A stretch of 46,086 bases of DNA from positions 1 through 46,086 of the forward strand of contig JAFTDU010000021.1 in the NCBI GenBank assembly GCA_017454005.1, in the 5' to 3' direction. The position numbers and the translations under genes are program-made. Of the stretch, positions 35,501 through 45,048 are shown piece after piece (position 1 is the stretch's first letter; the number at the start of each line of letters is the position of its first letter). The DNA comes from Desulfovibrionaceae bacterium. GTDB taxonomy: Bacteria > Desulfobacterota > Desulfovibrionia > Desulfovibrionales > Desulfovibrionaceae. Under the pieces are notes generated by a model, which searched no databases, was not told the origin of the DNA, and saw nothing but the letters and a program-made list of their open reading frames with translations.

Positions 35501-36439
35501 ATGAAAATTTGCAAAATGTTATATTCCGACATTAATTTTGAACCTGCTGCTATACAACCATGTTGTAATACACATGCTATAAAAGTTCCAAAATATGAAT
35601 TTCATGGCGATGAAGTTGACATGCATGGATATGCCAATTACATCAATCAAGTATTAAATGACTTACAAACAGATAGTAATATATGTAAAGGTTGTGATAA
35701 GTTAGTAGAGATCAATGATGATGAGATAAGAAATAAAAAGTTAATTTTTTCATTTGGAACAGTAAGTTTAAATATGCACAGATTTTTATGTAATTGTAAA
35801 TGTGTATATTGTAATTTTTGGCACAATTTGCGCAAGAGTTATAAAATTTTACCACCATTAAAAAGTTTATATAAGCAATCACTTTTACGAAAAAATTGTT
35901 TTTTCAGTTGGGGTGGGGGAGAACCAACCATCCAGCCAGATTTTGAGGAAGCAAGTGCTTGGATTAAAACTATTGGATGTAGTCAATATATTCACACTAA
36001 TGCAATTATCTATTCTAAAGTAATAGAACAGTTACTATCTTCGCAGTCGTGTTCCATCAATGTGAGTCTTGATTCAGGGACAAGAGAGATTTATGAAAAA
36101 GTAAAAGGTGTGAAAAAACATGATAAGGTCATAGCTAATTTATGTAAATATCGTGAATTTTCTAATCCCAATGCTATCCATTTAAAGTATATAATTTTTA
36201 ATGATAATAATAGTATATCAGAGATTGAAAATTTCTTATTATTTGCAGCTAAAACTTTACAAATAAAGATAATAAATTTTTCATTTGACTTTCGTGAAGT
36301 ATGTAAAAAAGCTGTTAGTCAAAAAACAATTATTGCAGCTGCATTTTTGATTAAACGCGCCGTTGATTTAGGACTTGATGTAATTCCATTTTTTGTAGAC
36401 GATGATATTTTACAGCGAATCAAAGCGGCAAGAATTTAA
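35501..36439 (+). CDS. Radical SAM protein with an N-terminal SPASM-like cysteine segment
   Basis: The 312-residue protein contains the radical SAM triad C97-x3-C101-x2-C104 (FLCNCKCVYCNFW), the SAM-binding GGGEPT motif and a TIM-barrel-like sequence (INVSLDSGT…). Before the core it has C4, P20-C21-C22 and C62-x2-C65, a spacing like the auxiliary-cluster SPASM/twitch segment that normally follows the core. GGAG precedes ATG 35501 at normal spacing. The gene is alone and much more AT-rich than the housekeeping genes. Related proteins modify peptides, sugars or enzymes; no precursor peptide or partner is visible, so the substrate is unknown. A terminator follows. Confidence 0.85.
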   Translation: MKICKMLYSDINFEPAAIQPCCNTHAIKVPKYEFHGDEVDMHGYANYINQVLNDLQTDSNICKGCDKLVEINDDEIRNKKLIFSFGTVSLNMHRFLCNCKCVYCNFWHNLRKSYKILPPLKSLYKQSLLRKNCFFSWGGGEPTIQPDFEEASAWIKTIGCSQYIHTNAIIYSKVIEQLLSSQSCSINVSLDSGTREIYEKVKGVKKHDKVIANLCKYREFSNPNAIHLKYIIFNDNNSISEIENFLLFAAKTLQIKIINFSFDFREVCKKAVSQKTIIAAAFLIKRAVDLGLDVIPFFVDDDILQRIKAARI

Positions 36440-37371
36440 CATTTATTGATCGATTACAGTTTAAATACGATTTTGGTATTTTTATAAAAATCAATTTAGA
36501 AAAATATAGAATAAATTTTGTATAACGAAGATACTTTAATCTCAAATGGCCAAGGTTTTAAATATACAAGTGCGAAGTGCGTCTAGGGTTTTTTAAGATA
36601 AGCATTTCGCTTTTTTTATTTCTATTAATTTAAACATGTAAAAAATAATAACAATTAAGCCACATAAAGAAGCATGCCGCGCCAAAGACTGCACATGCTC
36701 TACTACCCATAATTTGTACTATGATATTTGCTAACTTTTTTGTTTGGCGCAGGCAACTATAAGTGTAAGTAGGTACAAAAAATTTAAAACATTATATTTA
36801 AGTCATATTGATATTTTAAACACTATTAATAAGCTTAGGCAATGTGTTTGGCTGCGATAATCTTATTAGGAGTCTATTAAATGATATTATATTGCGTTCA
36901 TATTTTTTAGGTTGCTAACTAGAAATTTTTATATTGACGAAACGTAATACTGTATTTAATCTGTATGTAAAACAATAATTTTATTTTTGAAGAAGATTAC
37001 ATAAAGTAAAACGATGCAAAACATTTCTAACTATATATATTATGATCGTGTTAAATATAGATTACTTAAGTTTACAGATAAGTATATAAGCTTGCTTTTT
37101 GCTGTTGAACAACTTAAGCAGTTATACATTGTAACAAGCATTGCATGACATATGATCTATAATAAATATTGATATAAAATTAACATATTTTGTGCCAGAT
37201 ATCTCTTATATTGTGCTCTTGTGTAGGTAATAGGTCAGATATTTCTAGCATAATAACTAGATAACATGATTACAGGAGTTGATTAGCTATCATGCTAGCA
37301 AGAAATCGCTGCAAGAAAGTAAGTAAGCAATTTTTCTAGGCTAATATGCATCTAAATTTACCTTTTGTCAT
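36440..37371. other. long AT-rich gene-free region
   Basis: About 930 bases with one supported feature, the terminator at 36572–36617. Short open frames here (for example 25 codons on the minus strand near 36640–36717) lack SDs and were rejected. No RiPP-like precursor or RNA gene was seen. Confidence 0.55.
36572..36617 (+). terminator. Rho-independent terminator after the radical SAM gene
   Basis: GCGAAGTGC (36572–36580) pairs with GCATTTCGC (36602–36610), with one G·U pair and a 21-base loop, directly followed by TTTTTTT. It lies about 130 bases after the radical SAM stop. Confidence 0.7.
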
Positions 37372-38016
37372 TTAAGCATTTGGGTACGGTTGTAACACAT
37401 GCAGATTTAAGAGTTCATGCGCAAGCCTAGAGACAGGTAAACCTACAACATTAGACCAGGAGCCATCGATTTTTTTGATGAGGAAGGCTCCTTGGCCTTG
37501 GATGGCATAACCGCCTGCTTTGTCTCTTGGCTCCGAAGTCTTAGCATAGCTTGCCAAGATTGCGTCAGGAAAGTTTTGAAAATAGACTGCACTTGTTTCA
37601 CTAAAACTTAAGGAATGTTTAGGACACATATCTGGCAAGATCAGGTGTACGGATGTGGTCACAAGATGTTTCTGGCCGTTTAAGAGGCGCAACATCTCTA
37701 AAGCACATTGGGTGGTTTGCGGTTTACCAAGGATTTGTCCTGCAAAAATGACAGTCGTATCTGCTGCAAGGATTATAGTGTGGGCACGACGCGTGGGCTC
37801 AAGGCTTGTGTAGCAAGCTTGAGCCTTGGCTTTAGCTAGATTTTGCGTGTAGATAGTTGGATCTTCATGAGGGCTTGGGGCTGGTTCCTCAAATTCCGAG
37901 GGCAGCACCTGATATTCTAGACCCAAGGCATCAAGAAAGTGTTTTCGGCGTGGTGAGCCTGAGGCTAGGATGAACTCAAGGCCCGGGGCAAGTTGAAAGA
38001 GAGGTTGTGTCTTCAT
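37372..38016 (-). CDS. maf: Maf-family nucleotide pyrophosphatase
   Basis: Maf proteins hydrolyse non-canonical or dTTP/UTP nucleotides to monophosphates and help avoid misincorporation. The 214-residue product shows LASGSPRRKHFLDALG, the catalytic-Asp region ILAADTTVIFAGQILGKPQ, and DKAGGYAIQGQGAFLIKKIDGSWSNVVGLP in the C-terminal half, all intact. Its start ATG 38016 shares ATGA with the yfcE stop, so it is translationally coupled as the last gene of the Trm112-like–yfcE–maf operon. Assignment to the YhdE (dTTP/UTP) subgroup is likely but not proven. Confidence 0.93.
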   Translation of the reverse strand: MKTQPLFQLAPGLEFILASGSPRRKHFLDALGLEYQVLPSEFEEPAPSPHEDPTIYTQNLAKAKAQACYTSLEPTRRAHTIILAADTTVIFAGQILGKPQTTQCALEMLRLLNGQKHLVTTSVHLILPDMCPKHSLSFSETSAVYFQNFPDAILASYAKTSEPRDKAGGYAIQGQGAFLIKKIDGSWSNVVGLPVSRLAHELLNLHVLQPYPNA

Positions 38017-38579
38017 GATAGATGCGCTGGGGTATGTTCTAATACCTTACAACCATCCATGGTCCAGACCTGAAATGTGCCCTGTTCATAAAGGCCATAG
38101 GAACGTTTAGAGCCACCTTTGGGAAGTGACAAAGAGCCAGGATTCCAAAAATGGAAACCCTGTAAGGTCTCCCCTCTTGGGATATGTGTGTGCCCGCGTA
38201 AGATGATTGTGCCTTGGGGCAGATGGTCTGGCAGAGGCGGTCTTTCAGGTAATCTATGTCCATGGCTTGCTAAGATATGCAGGCCATCACAATGGATCCA
38301 AGCAGATTCTGTCACAGGAAAGGGGAGGTGACAGATATCGACCTCGGCATCACAATTGCCTTTGACGGCAGTAAAGCTTGTGCCAAGTGCTTTTAACTCT
38401 GCAAAGTCGTGGAGAATGGAGAGAGTATCATAGGCATCTGGTAAGGGATTGCGGGGCCCATGATACACAAGGTCACCCAAGAGCACGAGCATATCTGGCA
38501 GTAATTCTTTGGCTTTCTGCACAAGAAAGTGTAGGCTCGAGAGTGAGCCATGTAGATCAGAAGCAATCAAGATTCGCAT
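38013..38579 (-). CDS. YfcE/MJ0936-type metallophosphodiesterase
   Basis: This 188-residue calcineurin-like phosphoesterase carries the di-metal motifs in order: ASDLHGS (residues 5–11), LGDLVYHGPRN, VKGNCDAEVD, LASHGHR and RGHTHIPR near residue 130. It is of the small YfcE type, which cleaves phosphodiesters in vitro; the natural substrate is unknown. Its 3' end overlaps maf by four bases and its 5' end overlaps the Trm112-like gene by 13, so the three genes form one compact operon. Confidence 0.92.
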   Translation of the reverse strand: MRILIASDLHGSLSSLHFLVQKAKELLPDMLVLLGDLVYHGPRNPLPDAYDTLSILHDFAELKALGTSFTAVKGNCDAEVDICHLPFPVTESAWIHCDGLHILASHGHRLPERPPLPDHLPQGTIILRGHTHIPRGETLQGFHFWNPGSLSLPKGGSKRSYGLYEQGTFQVWTMDGCKVLEHTPAHLS

Positions 38580-38776
38580 GTTTCTACCTTGGACTTGGGC
38601 TTGTTATAAGGTTGAGCGGAACTTTCTAACATAATTGGAATGTCATCTTCAATGGGGTAGAGGAGAGCGCATTGCGTACAGAGAAACCCTTCTGGGGCTT
38701 CAGAAGAGCCTATAAGTTGTAGATCTCCTTGACATTTCGGACAGGCTAAAATTTTGAGTAGTGTTGCAATTTGCAT
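38567..38776 (-). CDS. Trm112-family zinc protein
   Basis: The 69-residue protein begins with LLKILACPKCQGDLQL and continues with FLCTQCALLYPIEDDIPIML, the CPxC…CxxC zinc site and the hydrophobic end characteristic of the YcaR/Trm112 family. Eukaryotic Trm112 activates methyltransferases; bacterial members are short and mostly uncharacterised. It is the first gene of the operon and overlaps yfcE by 13 bases. The C-terminal tail (NKPKSKVETCES) is not conserved-looking. Confidence 0.85.
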   Translation of the reverse strand: MQIATLLKILACPKCQGDLQLIGSSEAPEGFLCTQCALLYPIEDDIPIMLESSAQPYNKPKSKVETCES

Positions 38777-39324
38777 AGCATTCTCAAAAGCACAGGAGCA
38801 GGTCGTGACTATCGTGCTCTTTGGCTAGAAGTTCTAAAACTAGTTTTCGAGATAAATGGGTGTCTCATGTGAATATAATTATAGGAAAAGATACATTACT
38901 TTTACCGGTAATTTCGTGAACAAAAAGACTAAGTCAGGTCAAACCAAAGGCGTGGTTTATCTGTCTCCACCTTTTAAGTGCATAATTGTCACCCACAAAA
39001 ATCGGTAAGCCTTGGGTCGTGAGAAAGCTAACTAATCGGAAGATACTGGAAGCGTTCATGAATGTTCCTGCAAAGCTAATATAATCTAAGTTTTGGTAAA
39101 ATTATTACTCTTTGATACATCATTAAATATATAAGCAATGTAGCATGACTAATAATTTAAAAACTATTACACTATATAAAAATATCACGCATCTAAATCT
39201 AACATATCAAAATTTACTTGCGCTTTTGCTGGCAATGTAGTAAGTAGTCTAAAAGACTCTACTGTCTCAACATATTAACCTTATAACACTTGGCAGCATA
39301 GTCTGTAAGCTAGGAGGAAGAAGA
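38777..39324. other. intergenic region with one small SD-led frame
   Basis: About 550 bases between the divergent Trm112-like operon and the PHP gene. The left part holds a 41-codon minus-strand frame with a good SD (38934–39059, listed separately). The rest is AT-rich without signals apart from the AGGAGGAAG SD of the PHP gene. Confidence 0.5.
38934..39059 (-). CDS. hypothetical 41-residue protein
   Basis: ATG 39059 is preceded by GCAGGAACATTC, an AGGA SD at good spacing, and the 41-codon product reads like a real protein (SFLTTQGLPIFVGDNYALKR, then RQINHAFGLT) in a locally GC-richer patch. After the TGA the same frame stays open for another ~21 codons (LSLFVHEITGK…). A longer gene cut by a nonsense codon is therefore possible. 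No family was recognised. It lies upstream of and in line with the Trm112-like operon. Confidence 0.4.
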   Translation of the reverse strand: MNASSIFRLVSFLTTQGLPIFVGDNYALKRWRQINHAFGLT

Positions 39325-40188
39325 GTGAGCATCGATCTGCATACTCATAGTACTTATTCTGATGGCACTGATTCGCCAGAAGAGCTATTAGCTAAAGCTA
39401 AAGAGAGGGGCATAGAAGCTCTGGCTTTAACAGATCATGATACCTGCCGTGGCCTTGCACGGGCTGCTCAAGCCGCCAAGGAGCATAACATCATCTTTGT
39501 CCGTGGCTGTGAACTTTCCACAATGTCTGAGCGCGGCGAATTTCATATTTTAGGACTCTGGATACCCGAAGAGTGTCCAGCCCTAAAGATTAAGCTTAGA
39601 GAGCTAAGACGGCGGCGTGATTTACGTAATGAGCAGATGGTTGAAAGGTTATGTGCCATAGGTTTACCTTTAACCATAGAAGATGTTTTAGCATGTGTGC
39701 AGGGTAATGGCACTGTAGGCCGCCCCCATATAGCCCAAGCTATGCTCAATAAAGGGTATGTGCGCACCACACGTGAAGCTTTTGATAAATATATTGGGGC
39801 TGGCTGCAGCGCCTATGTACCGAAAAAAGTCTTTAGTCCTGAAGAAGCTGTGAAGGCCTTGGTTGAAGTACAAGCTACAATATGTTTAGCCCATCCTATG
39901 CTGCATCATTATCCACTTCATTGGCTAAAACAACGTATTGCTAAGCTTGTAGACTGTGGCCTAGATACCATTGAGGTGTGGCACACAGAGCATTCATTAT
40001 CAGATATAGAACTCTGTTTACAATGGGCTAAAGAATTTAATATCGGCGTAAGCGGTGGTAGTGATTACCATGCTAAACGTAAGCCTGGGGTAGAATTAGG
40101 TACAGGTCACGGCAATCTTAATATTCCCATGAGTGTCTTAGATGCCTTAATAGCACGCCGGAAAGCTAAGGGCTTACCCGTTTTTTAA
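39325..40188 (+). CDS. PHP-domain phosphoesterase (YciV/RNase AM-like)
   Basis: The 287-residue metal-dependent hydrolase begins MSIDLHTHSTYSDGTDSP, where H6 and H8 are metal ligands, and continues with ALTDHDTCRG, a GCELS motif, LAHP near residue 191 and GGSDYHAKRKPG. These are the PHP metal-site motifs in the order seen in 3',5'-nucleoside bisphosphate phosphatases and RNase AM. GTG 39325 is supported by AGGAGGAAG immediately upstream. Its 3' end overlaps the convergent glycosyltransferase gene by 15 bases. Confidence 0.9.
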   Translation: MSIDLHTHSTYSDGTDSPEELLAKAKERGIEALALTDHDTCRGLARAAQAAKEHNIIFVRGCELSTMSERGEFHILGLWIPEECPALKIKLRELRRRRDLRNEQMVERLCAIGLPLTIEDVLACVQGNGTVGRPHIAQAMLNKGYVRTTREAFDKYIGAGCSAYVPKKVFSPEEAVKALVEVQATICLAHPMLHHYPLHWLKQRIAKLVDCGLDTIEVWHTEHSLSDIELCLQWAKEFNIGVSGGSDYHAKRKPGVELGTGHGNLNIPMSVLDALIARRKAKGLPVF

Positions 40189-41409
40189 AGTTGCCAAAAT
40201 AGCTGCGCCCATGTCGGTATAGAGCTTGGTTAAGTATTTGTCTTGCATGACTTGGCGGCTGCGCAAGTGTCTTTTGATGAAGGTCAAATCTTTAGTTTTA
40301 TGTGCAATTTCGGCGAGCCGTTTACGTGCTGTGCTGAAGATGTTGGGCGCAAAGCCTGGGCACAAGGGTTCAAGACTTAAGAGTTTTGTATAATGCTGTT
40401 TTTGCGGAAACCAAGATGTTATGGTCGCATATTGAGTGATCGCTTTTTCATATTCGCCTTGATCTAGACTTTGGGCTGCTAGGTATTCATGACCATCTAG
40501 CCAATAGGGATTCATTTCAAGTAACTTTTCCCACACATCTATAGATTGACCTTTTGCTTTTTCTAGAAGATTTGCGCTTGTGTCCTGCTTTAGCGTTAAG
40601 CATAACTCTAAAGTATCCGTCACAATGGGTAGAAAACCATCGCGTAGGCCTTGAATATGTAGGTCAACCTGATACATGTCGGCACAACGTGCATAGAGCA
40701 GTTTGCTATTTTTCTCTTCATTATTGCTGCGGCCAGGTGTTTGGCTTTCTAAATGATAGATGTGCGATTTGGCTATACAGAAAAATTTACGTCCGCTGCG
40801 TCCTAAATGGAGACATAAATCAACATCTTCAAAACCATTGGCATAGTCAGGGTAAAAGCCCCCTTGATCTAGAAAATCACTGCGGCGCAGCATAAGTGCT
40901 GCTGCAGTAAGTGCTTGCAGGGGACGTTGGGTTTGAACGACCGGGTGGTTGACCGGAAAAAAACGGTAGAGATGCTGGGGGCGATTGCAACTAAAAACTA
41001 TGCCTAAATGCTGCACTGTCTCATTGGGATAGAGGAGCAAGGGGCCCACCCCAGCCACCTTGTCACGATTTACTAAGGTATTTATGAGCGGAGCATCCCA
41101 GGCAGGAGTGAGCCTTGTATCATTGTTTAAAAAAAAGAGATATGGGGCAGTTGCAACTTGAGCGCCCAAGTTACAAGCTGGACCAAAATTGTGATTAGTG
41201 GCTAGATGGATAGCCTGAAAGTGATTGCCAAAGAGTGTCTGCCCTAAACTTTCAAGTTCTGTTTTAGTAGCATCCTCGGAGCCATTATCTACCACAATGA
41301 CTTCATAGTTGGTAGCTTGAGTGGTGGCAAAAAGACTGTGTAAGCAGTCTTTTGTTAAATTCCATTTATTATAGACAGGGATAATGACAGATAGATCTAG
41401 GGATTGCAT
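40174..41409 (-). CDS. Family 2 glycosyltransferase with a TPR-like C-terminal region
   Basis: The N-terminal ~230 residues form a GT-A fold: SVIIPVYNKWNLTKDCL, VVDNGSEDATK, NHNFGPACNLGA, the LFFLNNDTRL metal-binding DxD-like site (NDT), and GFEDVDLCLHLGRSG with the ED acceptor motif. This resembles rhamnosyl- or O-antigen-type GT2 enzymes. The last ~140 residues add a helical region with TPR character (PYWLDGHEYLAAQSLDQGEYEKAI). It sits directly before (minus strand) the PHP gene end, 14 bases after the c-di-GMP gene on the same strand, so it may be co-transcribed with it. The donor sugar is not predictable, though UDP-xylose is made by a neighbour. Confidence 0.9.
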   Translation of the reverse strand: MQSLDLSVIIPVYNKWNLTKDCLHSLFATTQATNYEVIVVDNGSEDATKTELESLGQTLFGNHFQAIHLATNHNFGPACNLGAQVATAPYLFFLNNDTRLTPAWDAPLINTLVNRDKVAGVGPLLLYPNETVQHLGIVFSCNRPQHLYRFFPVNHPVVQTQRPLQALTAAALMLRRSDFLDQGGFYPDYANGFEDVDLCLHLGRSGRKFFCIAKSHIYHLESQTPGRSNNEEKNSKLLYARCADMYQVDLHIQGLRDGFLPIVTDTLELCLTLKQDTSANLLEKAKGQSIDVWEKLLEMNPYWLDGHEYLAAQSLDQGEYEKAITQYATITSWFPQKQHYTKLLSLEPLCPGFAPNIFSTARKRLAEIAHKTKDLTFIKRHLRSRQVMQDKYLTKLYTDMGAAILATLKNG

Positions 41410-41423
41410 AGAGATCCAAGGGC

Positions 41424-43682
41424 TTAATTTAATGTACCTTGGGCATAGATTTCAGCAAAGATTTCAGGGGGCAGTGGCTTAGAGTAAAAAAAGCCTTGGG
41501 CTACAGTGCACGCTGATTCTTTCATCAGATTGACATTTTCTTCTGTTTCTACACCTTCGACAACAACATTGATTTTTAATTTGTTAGCCATAGCAATAAT
41601 GCTCTTAAAGATGATAGAGCGCTTATTGATCTGATTATCTTCGGCAGAAGGATCTAAAATATCGCTTAATTTAGCCGCATGTAAAAAATTTTGATCTATC
41701 TTTAATGTATCAATATGTACATCTTTTAACATTGCTAAAGAAGAATAACCACTACCAAAATCATCCATAGATACTTTGATTCCATGCTCTTTGAGCTCAT
41801 TGGAAAGTTTGATCATTGTCTTTTGGTTATCATAAAATAAGCTTTCAGTTAATTCAATGTCAATGAGATGTGGTGGAATATTATATTTATGCAGTAACTT
41901 GATAATGTGGTCGAGGAAGTTCTGATTATCTAGATGTCTACGTGAAAAATTAATCGAAATGGGTACTCCAGAATTGGGCCCTTTTAATGCTTCGTGCAAA
42001 AAACGCAAGACTTTCTCATAGATCAAGAAGTCTACTTCGACAATGAGACCGGTGGATTCACAGATGGGAATAAATTCAGCGGGACTAATCAATTGACCAG
42101 AAGGCCTGCGCCATCTTGCTAAAGCCTCTGCACCGACCAGTTTGCGCGTATTAATATCAATTTTAGGTTGGTAATATGGCAAAAGCTCTTGGTTTTTTAA
42201 TGCTTCTTGAATAGTTTGTTTTAATTTTTCTGAAGTCAGTAACTTCGTACTTAAGTCTTCATCATAGAGTTTAATGCTTGTATGCACATCCCCTTTGATT
42301 TGTAGTGCGGCAAGTCTTGCTTTGTCATACATATCATGAACATTTTCATAAATATTGACTATAGGGTAGATGCCACCAGAAAAATGAATCTTGACATTAC
42401 CACTACTTTTCATGGGTTCTAAAAGGTGAGATGAATCTAGAGGATCTTGTCTACAGAGGAGTGCAGCAAAATAATCGCCCCAAATATGCGTTAATTGTTC
42501 TTCAGCATTGAGTCTTTGACTAATGGCATTATTAACTTGCTGTAAAATGACATTGCCATAGCCAAATCCATAATAACTATTAATATATCTAAAATTATCA
42601 ATATCAAAAGCAAGTACACTCCATGGTTTTTCAGGCGCAGCCTGCACTAAACGCGGTAAATCATGCAGGAGGCGATTAAAAGTAGCACCATGAGTGATCG
42701 GATCTTCAAATGCTATACGCTGCAGTTCTTGTTTTTCTTTTTGTTTGAGAATAAGAATATAAAATATTGTTATACCAAAAAAACAACTGAGTGCTAAGAG
42801 AATAACATAAAAAAGATTAATGATTGTTTTTGCATGCCGTGCAATCACATCCGTATCTACACTTGTAACGACATACCAATTGTGCACATTAGCAATTTTT
42901 TCATATGCATAAAAAATATCTTCATTTTCATTATTTAGAGCAATCAAAATATTTGATAAACCATGATTAATATCATAACGAAACTGTTCTTCTTGTTCAA
43001 GATTATGCGTATTGTGCAAAACATTAAAAAAATTGTTGTTATCTTTTACTGTGTCGTCATTTGAATGCAAAATTATTGTGCCATCATGATTAATAATATA
43101 AATTCGGCCTTCAGAGGCAAACAGTGGTGGTATGCAAATATCAAATAATTCTTGCGGATAATACTTTTTTTGTAGAGTCCCTATGATTTTTCCTTGATAA
43201 TATATAGGTACGCTAATAATAAATAATTCTTCTCCATTAAGATAGCTTTTAATTTTCTTTGAAATATTAGATTTACCTGCCAATGCTAAACGAAAATAGG
43301 ATCTCTCAGCAATATTGATTGGCTCTATAGAAGATGCAAGAGAAACTTCGCCATTTTTTGATGCCACAAACATTTGTTTTTGTTGGGCGCCAAAGAGTGA
43401 CATAAGGGCAATGTGCATTTCAAAAGCATCAGCATGTTTATCTGTAAATTGTGCAGCTAAGTGGCGAGCATTAATGACTTGGTTTTGGATCTCTAAATTA
43501 ACTCTAGCGATAATAAGTTCGCAATTTTTTTTGACCATTTCTGTCAAATTCGTTCTAGCATCAGAATGTAAGAGATCTTGAGTATATCTCATTAAAGCAA
43601 TGACAGAAACAATCAGTAATATATTAAAGATAAAGGTAATGATGAAAAGAGATTTATTTTGCAAATTAGAAAAGAATTTCAT
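41424..43682 (-). CDS. c-di-GMP phosphodiesterase: dCache sensor, degenerate GGDEF, EAL domain
   Basis: With the start at ATG 43682 the protein has 752 residues: TM1 (about 12–31), a periplasmic dCache-like ligand sensor (ERSYFRLALAGK…), TM2 (about 286–312), a GGDEF domain whose signature reads WGDYF (401–405) and so should not make c-di-GMP, and an EAL domain with EALAR (519–523), SINFS, ELTES, DDFGSGYSS, LKID, VEGVE and AQGFFYSKP, all needed for hydrolysis. It is expected to degrade c-di-GMP in response to an external signal. Upstream ATGs extend the frame to 43787 but have no better SD, so the start is uncertain. It lies 14 bases upstream of the GT2 gene. Confidence 0.9.
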   Translation of the reverse strand: MKFFSNLQNKSLFIITFIFNILLIVSVIALMRYTQDLLHSDARTNLTEMVKKNCELIIARVNLEIQNQVINARHLAAQFTDKHADAFEMHIALMSLFGAQQKQMFVASKNGEVSLASSIEPINIAERSYFRLALAGKSNISKKIKSYLNGEELFIISVPIYYQGKIIGTLQKKYYPQELFDICIPPLFASEGRIYIINHDGTIILHSNDDTVKDNNNFFNVLHNTHNLEQEEQFRYDINHGLSNILIALNNENEDIFYAYEKIANVHNWYVVTSVDTDVIARHAKTIINLFYVILLALSCFFGITIFYILILKQKEKQELQRIAFEDPITHGATFNRLLHDLPRLVQAAPEKPWSVLAFDIDNFRYINSYYGFGYGNVILQQVNNAISQRLNAEEQLTHIWGDYFAALLCRQDPLDSSHLLEPMKSSGNVKIHFSGGIYPIVNIYENVHDMYDKARLAALQIKGDVHTSIKLYDEDLSTKLLTSEKLKQTIQEALKNQELLPYYQPKIDINTRKLVGAEALARWRRPSGQLISPAEFIPICESTGLIVEVDFLIYEKVLRFLHEALKGPNSGVPISINFSRRHLDNQNFLDHIIKLLHKYNIPPHLIDIELTESLFYDNQKTMIKLSNELKEHGIKVSMDDFGSGYSSLAMLKDVHIDTLKIDQNFLHAAKLSDILDPSAEDNQINKRSIIFKSIIAMANKLKINVVVEGVETEENVNLMKESACTVAQGFFYSKPLPPEIFAEIYAQGTLN

Positions 43683-44100
43683 CTGCGCACCCGATGCAAA
43701 TTTGTACTGTAACAATAAATCTTTACAAATATACATCATAGCTTTACACTGATCGCTACATAATAAGTGTGATGCCTCTTTCTGCATAGCAATACAATTA
43801 TGTTACAGCATCGATTGTGTAGAATGAAAGTTGTTTCTTACATCTATATTAAATAATTAAATACTATTGTTACAAACATATTTGTTGTTAATCTTTATAG
43901 ATAAAATATTATCACAACAGTTTAATAATCGTATGACGTTTCGCCTAAATGTTTAAAAGTCGTTGTGGCAGAGCACAGATTGTCTTTATTTTTTGGGTCA
44001 GACATTAAAAAAATATCGGCGCAATGTAATAACAATGCGATAAGAAACACACTGGCATTGATATACTATCAATCGAATGACAGCAGATTACCACGATAAC
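43683..44100. other. AT-rich spacer between two minus-strand genes
   Basis: About 420 bases (310 if the longest EAL frame is used). No reading frame, terminator hairpin or RNA was recognised. It must contain the promoter of the dCache–GGDEF–EAL gene. Confidence 0.45.
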
Positions 44101-45048
44101 TTATTTTTTTAGGAGTGTTGCAAAATACGGAATAGTCTTGCGCAAGCCTGTTTCAAGATCAATGGTTGGCGTAAAATTAAGCTTTTCCTTGGCTTGAGTT
44201 ATGTCAGGGCGCCGTTGTTTTGGATCATCACTTGGCAAGGGCAGATAATTAATTTGCGAGCTACTTCCAGTTAAGGCTATAACTTTTTGCGCAAGCTCCA
44301 GAATGGTAAATTCTGTGGGGTTTCCCATATTAATGGGACCTGTGATACTCTCATCACTGTCCATAAAATTGACCATGCAGGTGATCAGATCATCGACATA
44401 ACAGAAGGAACGCGTTTGTGACCCATCACCATACACGGTGATGGGTTTATTTTGTAATGCCTGCATGATGAAATTAGAGACCACACGACCATCATCAGGC
44501 TGCATATTGGGGCCATAGGTATTAAAAATACGACCGATTTTAATTTTTAAATGATGTTCACGAAAATATGAGAAGAACAGGGCTTCAGCGCAGCGTTTCC
44601 CTTCATCATAACAAGAACGCAGACCATTGGGATTGACATGGCCCCAATAGCTTTCGTGTTGGGGCGTTTGTTCTGGGTCGCCATACACTTCACTTGTTGA
44701 AGCTTGAAAAATTTTACATTTTAAGCGTTTAGCCAGGCCTAACATATTAAAGCTGCCCATAACACAGGTTTTGATTGTTTGAACGGGATCAGCTTGATAG
44801 TGAATGGGCGAGGCGGGGCAGGCTAAATTGTAAATTTCATCGGCTTCCACATGCAGGGGGAGGGTGATATCGTGGCGCAGTAGTTCAAAATGCGGATTCT
44901 CCAAGAGATCCAAAACATTTTGCCTAGAACTCGAAAAGAAATTATCGACACAGATAACCTCATGGCCTGCGGCAAGAAGTCTGCGGCAAAGATGTGAACC
45001 CAAAAACCCAGCACCACCTGTTACTAAGATGCGTTTATGTTGGAGCAT
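44101..45048 (-). CDS. UDP-glucuronate decarboxylase (UDP-xylose synthase)
   Basis: This 315-residue extended SDR converts UDP-glucuronate to UDP-xylose with bound NAD. The NAD loop [41 protein letters not shown], the active-site STSEVYGDP and SCYDEGKR (Y-x3-K) and [22 protein letters not shown] are exact for the UXS family. ATG 45048 was chosen for GAGG six bases upstream; the frame extends 17 codons further without an SD. UDP-xylose would feed lipopolysaccharide or exopolysaccharide glycosylation, consistent with the nearby GT2 gene. Confidence 0.94.
   Translation of the reverse strand: MLQHKRILVTGGAGFLGSHLCRRLLAAGHEVICVDNFFSSSRQNVLDLLENPHFELLRHDITLPLHVEADEIYNLACPASPIHYQADPVQTIKTCVMGSFNMLGLAKRLKCKIFQASTSEVYGDPEQTPQHESYWGHVNPNGLRSCYDEGKRCAEALFFSYFREHHLKIKIGRIFNTYGPNMQPDDGRVVSNFIMQALQNKPITVYGDGSQTRSFCYVDDLITCMVNFMDSDESITGPINMGNPTEFTILELAQKVIALTGSSSQINYLPLPSDDPKQRRPDITQAKEKLNFTPTIDLETGLRKTIPYFATLLKK

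Noticed and set aside
36640-36717. 25-codon hydrophobic minus-strand frame (MGSRACAVFGAACFF…) considered as a RiPP precursor for the radical SAM gene
   Set aside because: No SD, hydrophobic rather than leader–core like, wrong strand and beyond the terminator.
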